This document shows, piece by piece, positions 7,300 through 14,267 of a stretch of DNA of 14,281 bases. Position numbers and translations under genes: made by a program. Source of the DNA: Actinotalea sp. (GTDB lineage Bacteria; Actinomycetota; Actinomycetes; Actinomycetales; Cellulomonadaceae); NCBI GenBank assembly GCA_014360395.1, contig JACIXM010000447.1, positions 1 through 14,281 on the forward strand, written 5' to 3'. The first letter of the stretch is position 1; each line of letters starts with the position of its first letter. A model generated the notes under the pieces. It had not been told where the DNA came from. It worked only from the letters and a program-made list of their open reading frames with translations, and ran no database searches.

Positions 7300-7332
7300 A
7301 CCCCTCATCCGCGCCGTTGTGTGACTTTTTCG

Positions 7333-7360
7333 TTGCAGATCACGCCGATGACGATGGAAT
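7333..7360 (+). promoter_or_regulatory. Possible promoter of the polyamine transporter operon
   Basis: TTGCAG (7333-7338) and TGGAAT (7355-7360), 16 bp apart, sit in the most A/T-rich stretch of the window (about 7316-7370, including a T5 run). The -10 would fall inside the shared 18-nt motif, which could then be an operator over the promoter. The leader would be about 110 nt. Weak matches, judged by eye. Confidence 0.25.
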
Positions 7361-7369
7361 CCCTTGTGT
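7352..7369 (+). promoter_or_regulatory. Candidate regulator box upstream of the polyamine transporter operon (copy 2 of a shared motif)
   Basis: CGATGGAATCCCTTGTGT matches the minus-strand motif at 5652-5635, upstream of the Lrp gene, at 14 of 18 positions. Each copy lies in an intergenic regulatory region of the same locus and is oriented toward the operon it would control. This supports a common regulator for import and catabolism. Confidence 0.4.
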
Positions 7370-7370
7370 G

Positions 7371-7398
7371 GGGTGCATCACCCTGACACCATCACCCC
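7371..7398 (+). repeat. Small dyad and direct repeat in the transporter leader
   Basis: GGGTG-CAT-CACCC (7371-7383) is a perfect 5-bp dyad. CATCACCC occurs at 7376-7383 and again at 7390-7397, a 14-bp period. TTGTGTG also occurs at 7317-7323 and 7364-7370. Function unknown; possibly additional regulator contacts or an mRNA leader structure. Confidence 0.3.
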
Positions 7399-7476
7399 AC
7401 CACAACCCCGGCCGCCAGGCCGCCTGCCCGACCCCACGTTCGCCCCCCGTGGGCCGAGATCCGACAGGAGCCCCCT

Positions 7477-8709
7477 GTGAAGCGTCGTCCCGCCCCCGCC
7501 GACCCGCTCGTCCGCCAGCTCGTCCGCGCCCAGCTCGCTCAGGTCTCCCGCCGCTCGGTGCTCCGGACCGGCGCGGGCGTCGCCGGGATGGGCGCCCTGC
7601 TCGCCGCCTGCGGCACCGGCGGCACCCCGACCGGCGGTGAGACCTCCACCGGTGGCGCCCCGCAGGACCAGTCCGAGAACGACCCGACGGTCAACTGGGC
7701 CAACTGGACCCTCTACCTCGACTACGACGACTCCTCCCAGTCCTACCCGACGCTCGAGCGGTTCACGGACGAGACCGGGATCTCGGTGACCTACGCCGAG
7801 GACATCGAGGACAACGACTCCTACTTCGGGCGCGTGCAGGGGCAGCTCGCCAACGGCCAGGACATCGGCCAGGACATCGTGACGCTGACGGACTGGATGG
7901 CCGCGCGGATGATCCGCCTGGGCTACACCCAGGAGCTGGACAAGGCGAACATCCCCAACTGGGAGAACCTCCTGCCCGGGCTGCGCGACGTCTCCTTCGA
8001 CCCGGGCCGGCAGCACTCGCTCACGTGGCAGTCGGGCTTCGCCGGCATCGCCTGGAGCAAGGAGGCCGTGGCGAACGGCATGCGCACGGTGTCGGACCTG
8101 TGGGACCCGGCCCTCAAGGGGCGGGTCGAGGTGCTCAGCGAGATGCGCGACACCGTCGGCCTGATCATGCTCGAGCAGGGCGTGGACCCGTCGTCGGAGG
8201 ACTGGGGTGACGACGAGTTCTTCGCGGCGCTGGAGGTGCTCAACGAGCAGATCAGCTCCGGTCAGATCCGTCAGGTGCGCGGCAACTCCTACGCGGAGGA
8301 CCTCGTCTCCGGCGACGCCCTCGCGGTCATCGGCTGGTCGGGCGACATCACGATCCTCAACATGGAGAACGGGGACCGCTGGGAGTTCCTGCTGCCGGAG
8401 GCCGGCGGCACGCTGTGGAGCGACAACCTCATGGTCCCGATCGGCAGCCCGCGCAAGACCAACGCCGAGCGCCTCATGAACTTCTACTACGACCCGGCCG
8501 TCGCGGCGGAGGTCGCCGCGTACGTCAACTACATCTGCCCGGTCGAGGGCGCGTACGAGGAGATGCTCTCCATCGACCCGGAGCTCGCCGAGAACGAGCT
8601 GATCTTCCCCAGCGACGAGACGCTGTCGCGCGCGTACGTCTTCCGGGCGCTCACGCCCGAGGAGGAGACGCGCTACAACACCGAGTTCCAGTCCGTGATC
8701 GGGAACTGA
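7477..8709 (+). CDS. potD: Polyamine (spermidine/putrescine) ABC transporter substrate-binding lipoprotein, PotD-like
   Basis: 410 aa. The signal is a twin-arginine lipoprotein type: R25-R26 in SRRSVLR, a short hydrophobic stretch, then lipobox LAAC with C45 as the lipidated residue, so it is exported folded and anchored outside the membrane. A Gly/Thr/Ser linker (46-70) follows. Compared from memory with E. coli PotD, the ligand-site residues are retained: NWTLY gives W77 and Y80, W287 (GWSGD) matches W229, W314 and D316 (LWSDN) match W255 and D257, and acidic E222/D225 replace D168/E171. Polyamine binding is therefore well supported. GTG start with AGGAG (7466-7470) 6 nt upstream. First gene of an operon, 5 nt before the ATPase gene. 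Confidence 0.9.
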   Translation: MKRRPAPADPLVRQLVRAQLAQVSRRSVLRTGAGVAGMGALLAACGTGGTPTGGETSTGGAPQDQSENDPTVNWANWTLYLDYDDSSQSYPTLERFTDETGISVTYAEDIEDNDSYFGRVQGQLANGQDIGQDIVTLTDWMAARMIRLGYTQELDKANIPNWENLLPGLRDVSFDPGRQHSLTWQSGFAGIAWSKEAVANGMRTVSDLWDPALKGRVEVLSEMRDTVGLIMLEQGVDPSSEDWGDDEFFAALEVLNEQISSGQIRQVRGNSYAEDLVSGDALAVIGWSGDITILNMENGDRWEFLLPEAGGTLWSDNLMVPIGSPRKTNAERLMNFYYDPAVAAEVAAYVNYICPVEGAYEEMLSIDPELAENELIFPSDETLSRAYVFRALTPEEETRYNTEFQSVIGN

Positions 8710-8714
8710 CGGCG

Positions 8715-9920
8715 GTGAGCGCAGACGTGCACGTGGACGCCGGCCGCGCGGAGCCCTCCCGCGGCCGTGTCGCCGGTCCGGACGAGCGTCGGGGCGGGGG
8801 CGCCGACCTCGTCCTGGACCGGGTGACGAAGGAGTTCGGGGCCTACACGGCGGTGGACGACCTGTCGTTGACCATCCCGGCGGGGTCGTTCTTCGCCCTG
8901 CTGGGACCCTCGGGGTGCGGCAAGACGACCACTCTGCGGATGGTCGCCGGCCTCGAGGCGCCGACCCGCGGGCGGGTCCTCCTCGGGGGTGAGGACGTCA
9001 CCGGCACCCGCGCCCACCAGCGGCCCGTCAACACGGTGTTCCAGTCCTACGCGCTCTTCCCGCACCTGACGGTGCTGGAGAACGTGGCGTTCGGCCTGCG
9101 CCGCAAGCGCGTCGCGAACGCCGAGGACCGGGCGCGCGACGCGCTCGAGCTCGTCGAGATGGGCCACATGGCCGACCGGCGTCCCTCGCAGATGTCCGGC
9201 GGCCAGCAGCAGCGTGTCGCACTGGCACGCGCCGTGGTCAACAACCCCGCGGTGCTCCTCCTCGACGAGCCGCTCGGGGCGCTCGATCTCAAGCTCCGCC
9301 GCCAGATGCAGACCGAGCTCAAGCGGATCCAGCTCGAGGTCGGCCAGACGTTCGTCCACGTCACCCACGACCAGGAGGAGGCCATGACCATGGCCGACAC
9401 CGTCGCGGTGATGAACCACGGGCGGATCGAGCAGATGGGCGCGCCGGAGGAGCTGTACGAGCTGCCGCGGACGGCGTTCGTCGCGAACTTCCTCGGACAG
9501 TCCAACCTCCTGGCCGGGCAGGTGCAGGAGTCCACCGGCGAGGTGCTCGGTGTCGACGTCGGCGGGCGCCGGCTGTGGGTGCCGAAGGACCGGGCCGTCA
9601 CCACGTCGGGGGCGGTCCTCGTGGGGGCCCGGCCGGAGAAGCTGCACATCTTCTTCGCCGACGAGGGCGTCCCGGACGACTCGAACGTCGTCGGACCCGG
9701 GCGCGTCACCGACGTCGCGTTCACCGGGGTGAGCACCCAGTACCAGGTGGAGGTGCCGGGGCTCGGCACGATCGGCGTGTTCGCGCAGAACGTGTTCGGC
9801 GGTCGCGCGATCCGCGCGGGCGACGAGGTCATGCTCGGCTGGGCCGTCCGGCACACCTTCGGCCTCGACGGGTCCGAGGACGCCAGCGCGGGCTCCGAGG
9901 TCGAGGACGAGGAGGCCTGA
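8715..9920 (+). CDS. potA: Polyamine ABC transporter ATPase, PotA-like
   Basis: 401 aa. Complete nucleotide-binding domain: Walker A GPSGCGKTT (64-72), Q-loop in TVFQSYALFP, ABC signature SGGQQQR (from S161), Walker B LLLDEP with D184/E185, D-loop GALD, and H-loop H218 in VTHDQEE. The C-terminal third (about 255-395) is the TOBE regulatory region usual in PotA/MalK-type subunits. It energises import with the two permeases downstream. GTG 8715 is 5 nt after the preceding stop and has no strong SD, so coupled translation is likely. The first ~33 residues are a non-conserved Gly/Arg-rich extension, so a slightly later GTG (8727 or 8733) is possible. Three nt separate it from the next gene. Confidence 0.92.
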   Translation: MSADVHVDAGRAEPSRGRVAGPDERRGGGADLVLDRVTKEFGAYTAVDDLSLTIPAGSFFALLGPSGCGKTTTLRMVAGLEAPTRGRVLLGGEDVTGTRAHQRPVNTVFQSYALFPHLTVLENVAFGLRRKRVANAEDRARDALELVEMGHMADRRPSQMSGGQQQRVALARAVVNNPAVLLLDEPLGALDLKLRRQMQTELKRIQLEVGQTFVHVTHDQEEAMTMADTVAVMNHGRIEQMGAPEELYELPRTAFVANFLGQSNLLAGQVQESTGEVLGVDVGGRRLWVPKDRAVTTSGAVLVGARPEKLHIFFADEGVPDDSNVVGPGRVTDVAFTGVSTQYQVEVPGLGTIGVFAQNVFGGRAIRAGDEVMLGWAVRHTFGLDGSEDASAGSEVEDEEA

Positions 9921-9923
9921 GCG

Positions 9924-10844
9924 ATGAGCGTCGTCTCCGCGCTCGGGCACGGCGGCGGCACCGGGACGGCGGCACCCCCGCCGTCACGGCGCGCGCGCGG
10001 TGGTGCCTACCTCCTGCTGGCGCCGGGCCTGCTGTACCTGGGCCTGTTCTTCGTGGTGCCCGTGTTCGCCCTGCTCATGACGTCGCTGTACGTGCCGGTC
10101 CCCGGGGGCGACGTCGGCCAGTTCCAGCCCGCCTTCGAGTGGCAGAACTACGTCCGCTCGCTGGAGACGTACTGGCCGCAGCTGGTGCGCTCCTTCTCCT
10201 ACGCCGCCATCGCGACGATCCTCGCGTTCTGCATCGGCTACCCCATGGCCTACACGATCGCCGTGCGGGCGCGGGGGCGCCCGTTCCTGCAGGCGATGCT
10301 GCTCGTCCTGGTCATCGCCCCGTTCTTCACGAGCTTCATCCTGCGGACGATCGCGTGGAAGCAGATCCTCGCCGACGAGGGGTTCGTCGTCGCCGCCCTG
10401 CGTGCCTTCTCGGTGCTTCCGCCCGACGGCCGGCTCACGGCGACGTCGGTCGCGGTGATCGCGGGTCTGACGTACAACTTCCTGCCCTTCATGACGCTGC
10501 CGATCTACGCCAACCTCGAGCGGCTGGACCCGCGGCTGATCGAGGCCGGCGCGGACCTGTACGCCAACGGGCCGACGACGTTCTGGCGCGTGACGCTGCC
10601 GATGTCCATGCCGGGCGTCGTGTCGGGCACGCTCCTGACCTTCATCCCGGCGTCCGGTGACTTCGTCAACTCGGTGCTGCTGGGCAACAACAGCACGACG
10701 ATGATCGGTCAGGTCATCGACTCGCGGTTCTTCAAGGTGAGCGACTACCCGACGGCGGCATCCCTGTCGTTCGTGCTCATGATGGCGATCCTGGTCCTCG
10801 TGGCCGCGTACATCCGCCGCGCGGGGACGGAGGAGCTGCTGTGA
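9924..10844 (+). CDS. potB: Polyamine ABC transporter permease, PotB-like
   Basis: 306 aa inner-membrane subunit with six predicted membrane helices at about 28-54, 91-114, 122-145, 172-197, 228-250 and 278-297. The cytoplasmic EAA loop that docks on the ATPase lies at about 207-231 (IEAGADLYANGP, then FWRVTLPMSMPG). The extended periplasmic loop after helix 1 (55-90) is usual for PotB. ATG 9924 has GGAGG (9911-9915) 8 nt upstream. The TGA overlaps the GTG of the next permease by 4 nt. Confidence 0.9.
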   Translation: MSVVSALGHGGGTGTAAPPPSRRARGGAYLLLAPGLLYLGLFFVVPVFALLMTSLYVPVPGGDVGQFQPAFEWQNYVRSLETYWPQLVRSFSYAAIATILAFCIGYPMAYTIAVRARGRPFLQAMLLVLVIAPFFTSFILRTIAWKQILADEGFVVAALRAFSVLPPDGRLTATSVAVIAGLTYNFLPFMTLPIYANLERLDPRLIEAGADLYANGPTTFWRVTLPMSMPGVVSGTLLTFIPASGDFVNSVLLGNNSTTMIGQVIDSRFFKVSDYPTAASLSFVLMMAILVLVAAYIRRAGTEELL

Positions 10845-11719
10845 GCGGCACGGTCGGGACCAGCGTCACCGCGGGCGTCACCGCGCGGCCGGCCGACGGC
10901 GCCGGGCCGGACCGACCTCCCGCCCGCCGTCGTTCCTGGCGCCTGGGGGACATGATCGTGCCGGTCTTCGCGGGCCTGGCGTTCATCTACCTCATGGTGC
11001 CGATCGCCTACACGGTGGCCTTCTCGTTCAACGTGCCCGGTCGCACGAACCTCCTGTGGCGCGGCTTCACGCTGGAGAACTGGCAGAACCCGTGCGGGGC
11101 GCCGCAGGTCTGCCAGTCCCTGGTGAACTCGCTGCAGGTCGGCCTCATCGCCACGGTCGTCGCGACGACGCTCGGCACGCTCATCGCCCTGGCCCTGGTC
11201 CGGTACAAGTTCCGGGGCCGGACCCTCGCGAACCTGCTGATCTTCCTGCCGATGTCGACCCCGGAGGTCGTCCTCGGCGCGGCCCTGCTGGCGCAGTTCC
11301 TCAGCCTGCGCGTGAACCCGGGCTTCACCACGGTGGTCCTCGCCCACACGATGTTCTGCATCAGCTTCGTCGTCGTGACCGTCAAGGCCCGCGTGGCCAG
11401 CCTGGACCCCAAGCTGGAGGAGGCGGCCGCGGACCTCTACGCCTCGTCCTGGCAGGCGTTCTGGCGGGTGACGTTCCCGCTGCTCCTGCCGGGCATCGCG
11501 GCGGCGGCCCTGCTGGCGTTCTCGCTCAGCTTCGACGACTTCATCATCACCAACTTCAACTCCGGCAACTTCACCACGTTCCCGAAGTTCGTCTACGTCT
11601 CGGCCACCCGCGGCATCCCCGCGCAGGCGAACGTCATCGGCTCGGCGATGTTCTTCCTCGCCCTGCTGCTGGTGGTCACCGCCCAGGTGGTCTCGGTGGC
11701 GCGCCGCCGTCGGCGGTGA
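10841..11719 (+). CDS. potC: Polyamine ABC transporter permease, PotC-like
   Basis: 292 aa with six predicted membrane helices at about 38-62, 97-121, 127-152, 162-182, 215-236 and 264-286. The EAA loop is at about 193-218 (EEAAADLYASSW, then FWRVTFPLLLPG). LSFDDFIITNF in helix 5 is characteristic of PotC-type subunits. The GTG start overlaps the potB stop (GTGA) with GGAGG (10829-10833) 7 nt upstream. It pairs with the PotB-like protein to form the transmembrane channel. Confidence 0.9.
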   Translation: MSGTVGTSVTAGVTARPADGAGPDRPPARRRSWRLGDMIVPVFAGLAFIYLMVPIAYTVAFSFNVPGRTNLLWRGFTLENWQNPCGAPQVCQSLVNSLQVGLIATVVATTLGTLIALALVRYKFRGRTLANLLIFLPMSTPEVVLGAALLAQFLSLRVNPGFTTVVLAHTMFCISFVVVTVKARVASLDPKLEEAAADLYASSWQAFWRVTFPLLLPGIAAAALLAFSLSFDDFIITNFNSGNFTTFPKFVYVSATRGIPAQANVIGSAMFFLALLLVVTAQVVSVARRRRR

Positions 11720-11774
11720 GCGACCGGCCCCACGGCCCGCCGGGACGACGGACCGGGACATGACAGGAGGCAGC

Positions 11775-13070
11775 ATGCGGATCCTCGTGGTCGGCAGCGG
11801 CGGGGTGGGCGACGCGGTCGCCCGCATCGCCGGTCGGCGCGACTTCTTCGAGCGGATGGTCGTGGCCGACCACGACACCGCCCGCGCCGAGCGGACGGTC
11901 GCGGCGGTGCGCGACCACCCCGCCACGGTGGGACCGGAGCGGTTCGTCGCGGCCCACGTCGACGCGTCCGACGAGGCCGCGGTGGCGGCGCTCGCGCGCG
12001 AGCACGGCGCCACGCACGTGCTCAACGCCGTGGACCCGCGCTTCGTCATGCCCGTCTTCGCCGGGGCGCTGGCGGCCGGGGCGGACTACCTGGACATGGC
12101 GATGTCGCTGTCGCGACCGCACCCGCAGGAGCCGTACGCCCGCACCGGGGTCAAGCTGGGGGACGAGCAGTTCGCCCAGGCGGACCGGTGGCAGGAGGCC
12201 GGACGGCTGGCACTGGTGGGGATGGGGGTCGAGCCGGGCCTGTCCGACGTCTTCGCGCGCTACGCCGCGGACCACCTCTTCTCCCACATCACGGAGCTCG
12301 GCACCCGGGACGGCGCCAACCTCGTGGTGCTCGGTGACGACGGTGAGCCGATCTTCGCGCCGTCGTTCTCCATCTGGACCACGATCGAGGAGTGCCTCAA
12401 CCCACCCGTCGTCTGGGAGCGGTCGCGGGCCGAGGCCGGCGGCAGCACGGAGGCGGGCTGGTACACCGTGCCCCCGTTCCACGAGCCGGAGGTCTTCGAC
12501 TTCCCGGGGGGCATCGGTCCCGTGGAGTGCGTGCACGTCGAGCACGAGGAGGTCCTCCTCATGCCGCGCTTCCTGCAGGCGGACAAGGTGACCTTCAAGT
12601 ACGGGCTGGGCGAGGAGTTCATCGGCGTCCTGCGTACCCTGCACCGCCTCGGGCTGGACCGCACCGAGCCGGTGCAGGTCCGGGGCACCGACGGGACGCC
12701 GGTCGCCGTGAGCCCGCGCGACGTCGTCGCGGCATGCCTGCCGGACCCGGCGACCCTCGGCGAGCGGATGCAGGGAGCGACCTGCGCCGGCGTCCTGGTG
12801 ACGGGCACCGACAAGGACGGCGCCGGCCGATCGGTCTACCTGCACCACGTGGTGGACAACGCCTGGTCGATGAGCGAGTACGGTGCGCAGTGCGTGGTCT
12901 GGCAGACGGCGGTCAACCCGGTGGTCGCCCTCGAGCTCCTGGCGCGGGGCGCCTGGTCGGGGACCGGCGTGCTGGGTCCGGAGGCCTTCGACGCCGTGCC
13001 GTTCCTCGAGCTGCTCGCGGCACCGGCCCCCGAGGGCTACGGGTCGCCGTGGGGTGCGCAGGAGCGCTGA
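11775..13070 (+). CDS. Saccharopine dehydrogenase-family NAD(P) oxidoreductase of unknown substrate, linked to polyamine uptake
   Basis: 431 aa from ATG 11775, chosen over ATG 11760 because AGGAGG (11765-11770) sits 4 nt upstream of it. The N-terminus is a Rossmann fold with GSGGVG (7-12) and an acidic strand-2 end (VVADHD). GMGVEPGLSDVFARY in the middle and VLGPEAFDAVPFLELL at the C-terminus are typical of the Lys9/lysine-6-dehydrogenase/carboxynorspermidine-dehydrogenase superfamily. Members form or cleave secondary amines between an amino compound and an oxo acid or semialdehyde. It follows potC by 55 nt, on the same strand, with no terminator seen. Candidate roles are a carboxy(nor)spermidine dehydrogenase-like step or cleavage of an opine-like polyamine conjugate. 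These are inferences; no carboxynorspermidine decarboxylase lies in the window. Confidence 0.8.
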   Translation: MRILVVGSGGVGDAVARIAGRRDFFERMVVADHDTARAERTVAAVRDHPATVGPERFVAAHVDASDEAAVAALAREHGATHVLNAVDPRFVMPVFAGALAAGADYLDMAMSLSRPHPQEPYARTGVKLGDEQFAQADRWQEAGRLALVGMGVEPGLSDVFARYAADHLFSHITELGTRDGANLVVLGDDGEPIFAPSFSIWTTIEECLNPPVVWERSRAEAGGSTEAGWYTVPPFHEPEVFDFPGGIGPVECVHVEHEEVLLMPRFLQADKVTFKYGLGEEFIGVLRTLHRLGLDRTEPVQVRGTDGTPVAVSPRDVVAACLPDPATLGERMQGATCAGVLVTGTDKDGAGRSVYLHHVVDNAWSMSEYGAQCVVWQTAVNPVVALELLARGAWSGTGVLGPEAFDAVPFLELLAAPAPEGYGSPWGAQER

Positions 13071-13083
13071 CCCGGCGGCGGCC

Positions 13084-13126
13084 GTCCGGGCCGGGCGGCC
13101 CGGACGCGCACCGCCCGCGCGGGCGG
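13084..13126 (+). terminator. Paired hairpins between the oxidoreductase and the GGDEF gene
   Basis: GTCCGGGC (13084-13091) pairs with GCCCGGAC (13098-13105) across a 6-nt loop. It is followed by the perfect 16-bp palindrome CCGCCCGCGCGGGCGG (13111-13126). Both lie in the 79-nt gap after the oxidoreductase stop. They probably end the polyamine operon, so the cyclase may have its own promoter, though none was recognised. Confidence 0.5.
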
Positions 13127-13149
13127 CAGGACGGCACAGGAGAGGTGAG

Positions 13150-14253
13150 ATGACGGCGGGGAGACGGTCCGCGACGACGGCCGACGTCGGTTCGGCGTAC
13201 GGGCGGCGCCACCTCCTCGTCGGGATCGTGCTCGGCGTGCCCTTCATGGGGGTGCTGCTCGCGACCCGCGGGGCGCAGGACCCGTACGTGCTCTACGGGT
13301 ACCCGCCCGTCATGGCCGGCCTCCTCGTCTTCGCCTGGGTCCTGGCCCGCCGCCCGCACCTGACGGCGGCAGCCACCCGCGTCGCGGTCCTCCTGCTCGA
13401 CGTGGTGTGGCTCGTCGGCATCGCCACCCGTCTGGCCACCGCCGACGACGCCGCGGCCGCCTGGGCGGCGCTGTTCCCCCTGTCGTTCATGGGGATCGTC
13501 GTGTTCCTGGTCATGGGCTTCCTCGACCGGTCCTCCCGTGCCGCGGTCATGCACGGCGCCGTGCTCATCGGCGCCACGGTGGTCGTCACCGGCGCCGGCC
13601 TGACGCAGGTCCCCGGTGGCACGGCGTACCTCGTCGACCTCGTGCGGTACGCGTCGTACCTGGTGGTGGTGCTGGTGCTGCTCCACCTGTACTCCCGGTG
13701 GAAGGACCGTCTGGTCGAGGTGCAGGCCCAGGCGCAGCGCGCCCAGGCGACCGCGGTCCACCTGCGCGACCTGGCCTACCTCGACGAGCTGACCGGCCTG
13801 GCCAACCGGCGCCGGGTGCTGGAGGAGCTGACCTTCCAGGCGGGTCGGGTCGACGCCGCCCACCCCGTCTCGGTCGTGTACTTCGACCTGGACCGCTTCA
13901 AGGCGGTCAACGACGCCCTCGGGCACGCCGTCGGCGACGAGGTGCTCCGCGCGGTGGCGGCGGCCGCCGCCGACGTCGTCCGGGGGAGCGACGTGCTGGG
14001 GCGGCTCGGCGGCGAGGAGTTCGTCGTCGTCGCGCCCGGGACCGACCGCGACCAGGCCGTCGCGCTCGCGGAGCGGCTCCGCGAGAGCGTCCCGGCGGCG
14101 GTCCGCCGCGCGGTGGGCCTGCGCGTCACGGCGAGCTTCGGCGTCAGCGTCCTGCACCGCCACGAGTCACCGGAGGCGGTGCTCGGACGCGTGGACGAGC
14201 TGATGTACCGGGCCAAGGGCGACGGCCGCGACCGGGTGACCTCGACGCACTGA
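13150..14253 (+). CDS. Membrane-bound diguanylate cyclase (GGDEF domain)
   Basis: 367 aa. The N-terminal half has about six hydrophobic helices (roughly 20-40, 50-66, 75-95, 107-124, 133-152 and 160-181), followed by a Gln/Ala/Arg-rich linker helix (184-208). The C-terminal GGDEF domain starts at DELTGL (212-217). It has the metal/GTP residues D246 and N254-D255 (FDLDRFKAVND) and the signature GGEEF (287-291), so it should make c-di-GMP from two GTP. RGSD (278-281), five residues before GGEEF, is an intact RxxD inhibitory site. No known sensor domain is recognised in the membrane part, so the signal is unknown. AGGAG (13138-13142) is 7 nt before the ATG. No EAL domain is fused. Confidence 0.93.
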   Translation: MTAGRRSATTADVGSAYGRRHLLVGIVLGVPFMGVLLATRGAQDPYVLYGYPPVMAGLLVFAWVLARRPHLTAAATRVAVLLLDVVWLVGIATRLATADDAAAAWAALFPLSFMGIVVFLVMGFLDRSSRAAVMHGAVLIGATVVVTGAGLTQVPGGTAYLVDLVRYASYLVVVLVLLHLYSRWKDRLVEVQAQAQRAQATAVHLRDLAYLDELTGLANRRRVLEELTFQAGRVDAAHPVSVVYFDLDRFKAVNDALGHAVGDEVLRAVAAAAADVVRGSDVLGRLGGEEFVVVAPGTDRDQAVALAERLRESVPAAVRRAVGLRVTASFGVSVLHRHESPEAVLGRVDELMYRAKGDGRDRVTSTH

Positions 14254-14267
14254 GGTCACCCGGTCGC
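14228..14267 (+). terminator. Strong terminator hairpin overlapping the end of the GGDEF gene
   Basis: GCGACCGGGTGACCTC (14228-14243) and GAGGTCACCCGGTCGC (14252-14267) form a perfect 16-bp stem with an 8-nt loop. The left arm is coding (codons for R-D-R-V-T-S) and the stop codon sits at the loop/right-arm boundary, so termination structure and reading frame are interleaved. No U-tract is seen before the window ends. Confidence 0.7.

Noticed and set aside
5415..7301. A 628-codon open frame on the minus strand opposite the aldehyde dehydrogenase
   Set aside because: The plus-strand frame carries all ALDH catalytic motifs; the antisense product has none and shows shadow composition.
7260..7476. 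Possible riboswitch in the transporter leader
   Set aside because: No recognised aptamer pattern; only short dyads and repeats are visible, better explained as protein sites.
7317..7640. A 107-codon frame covering the transporter leader
   Set aside because: It overlaps the signal peptide of the PotD-like gene in another frame, lacks a ribosome binding site and has a Pro/Arg-rich product.
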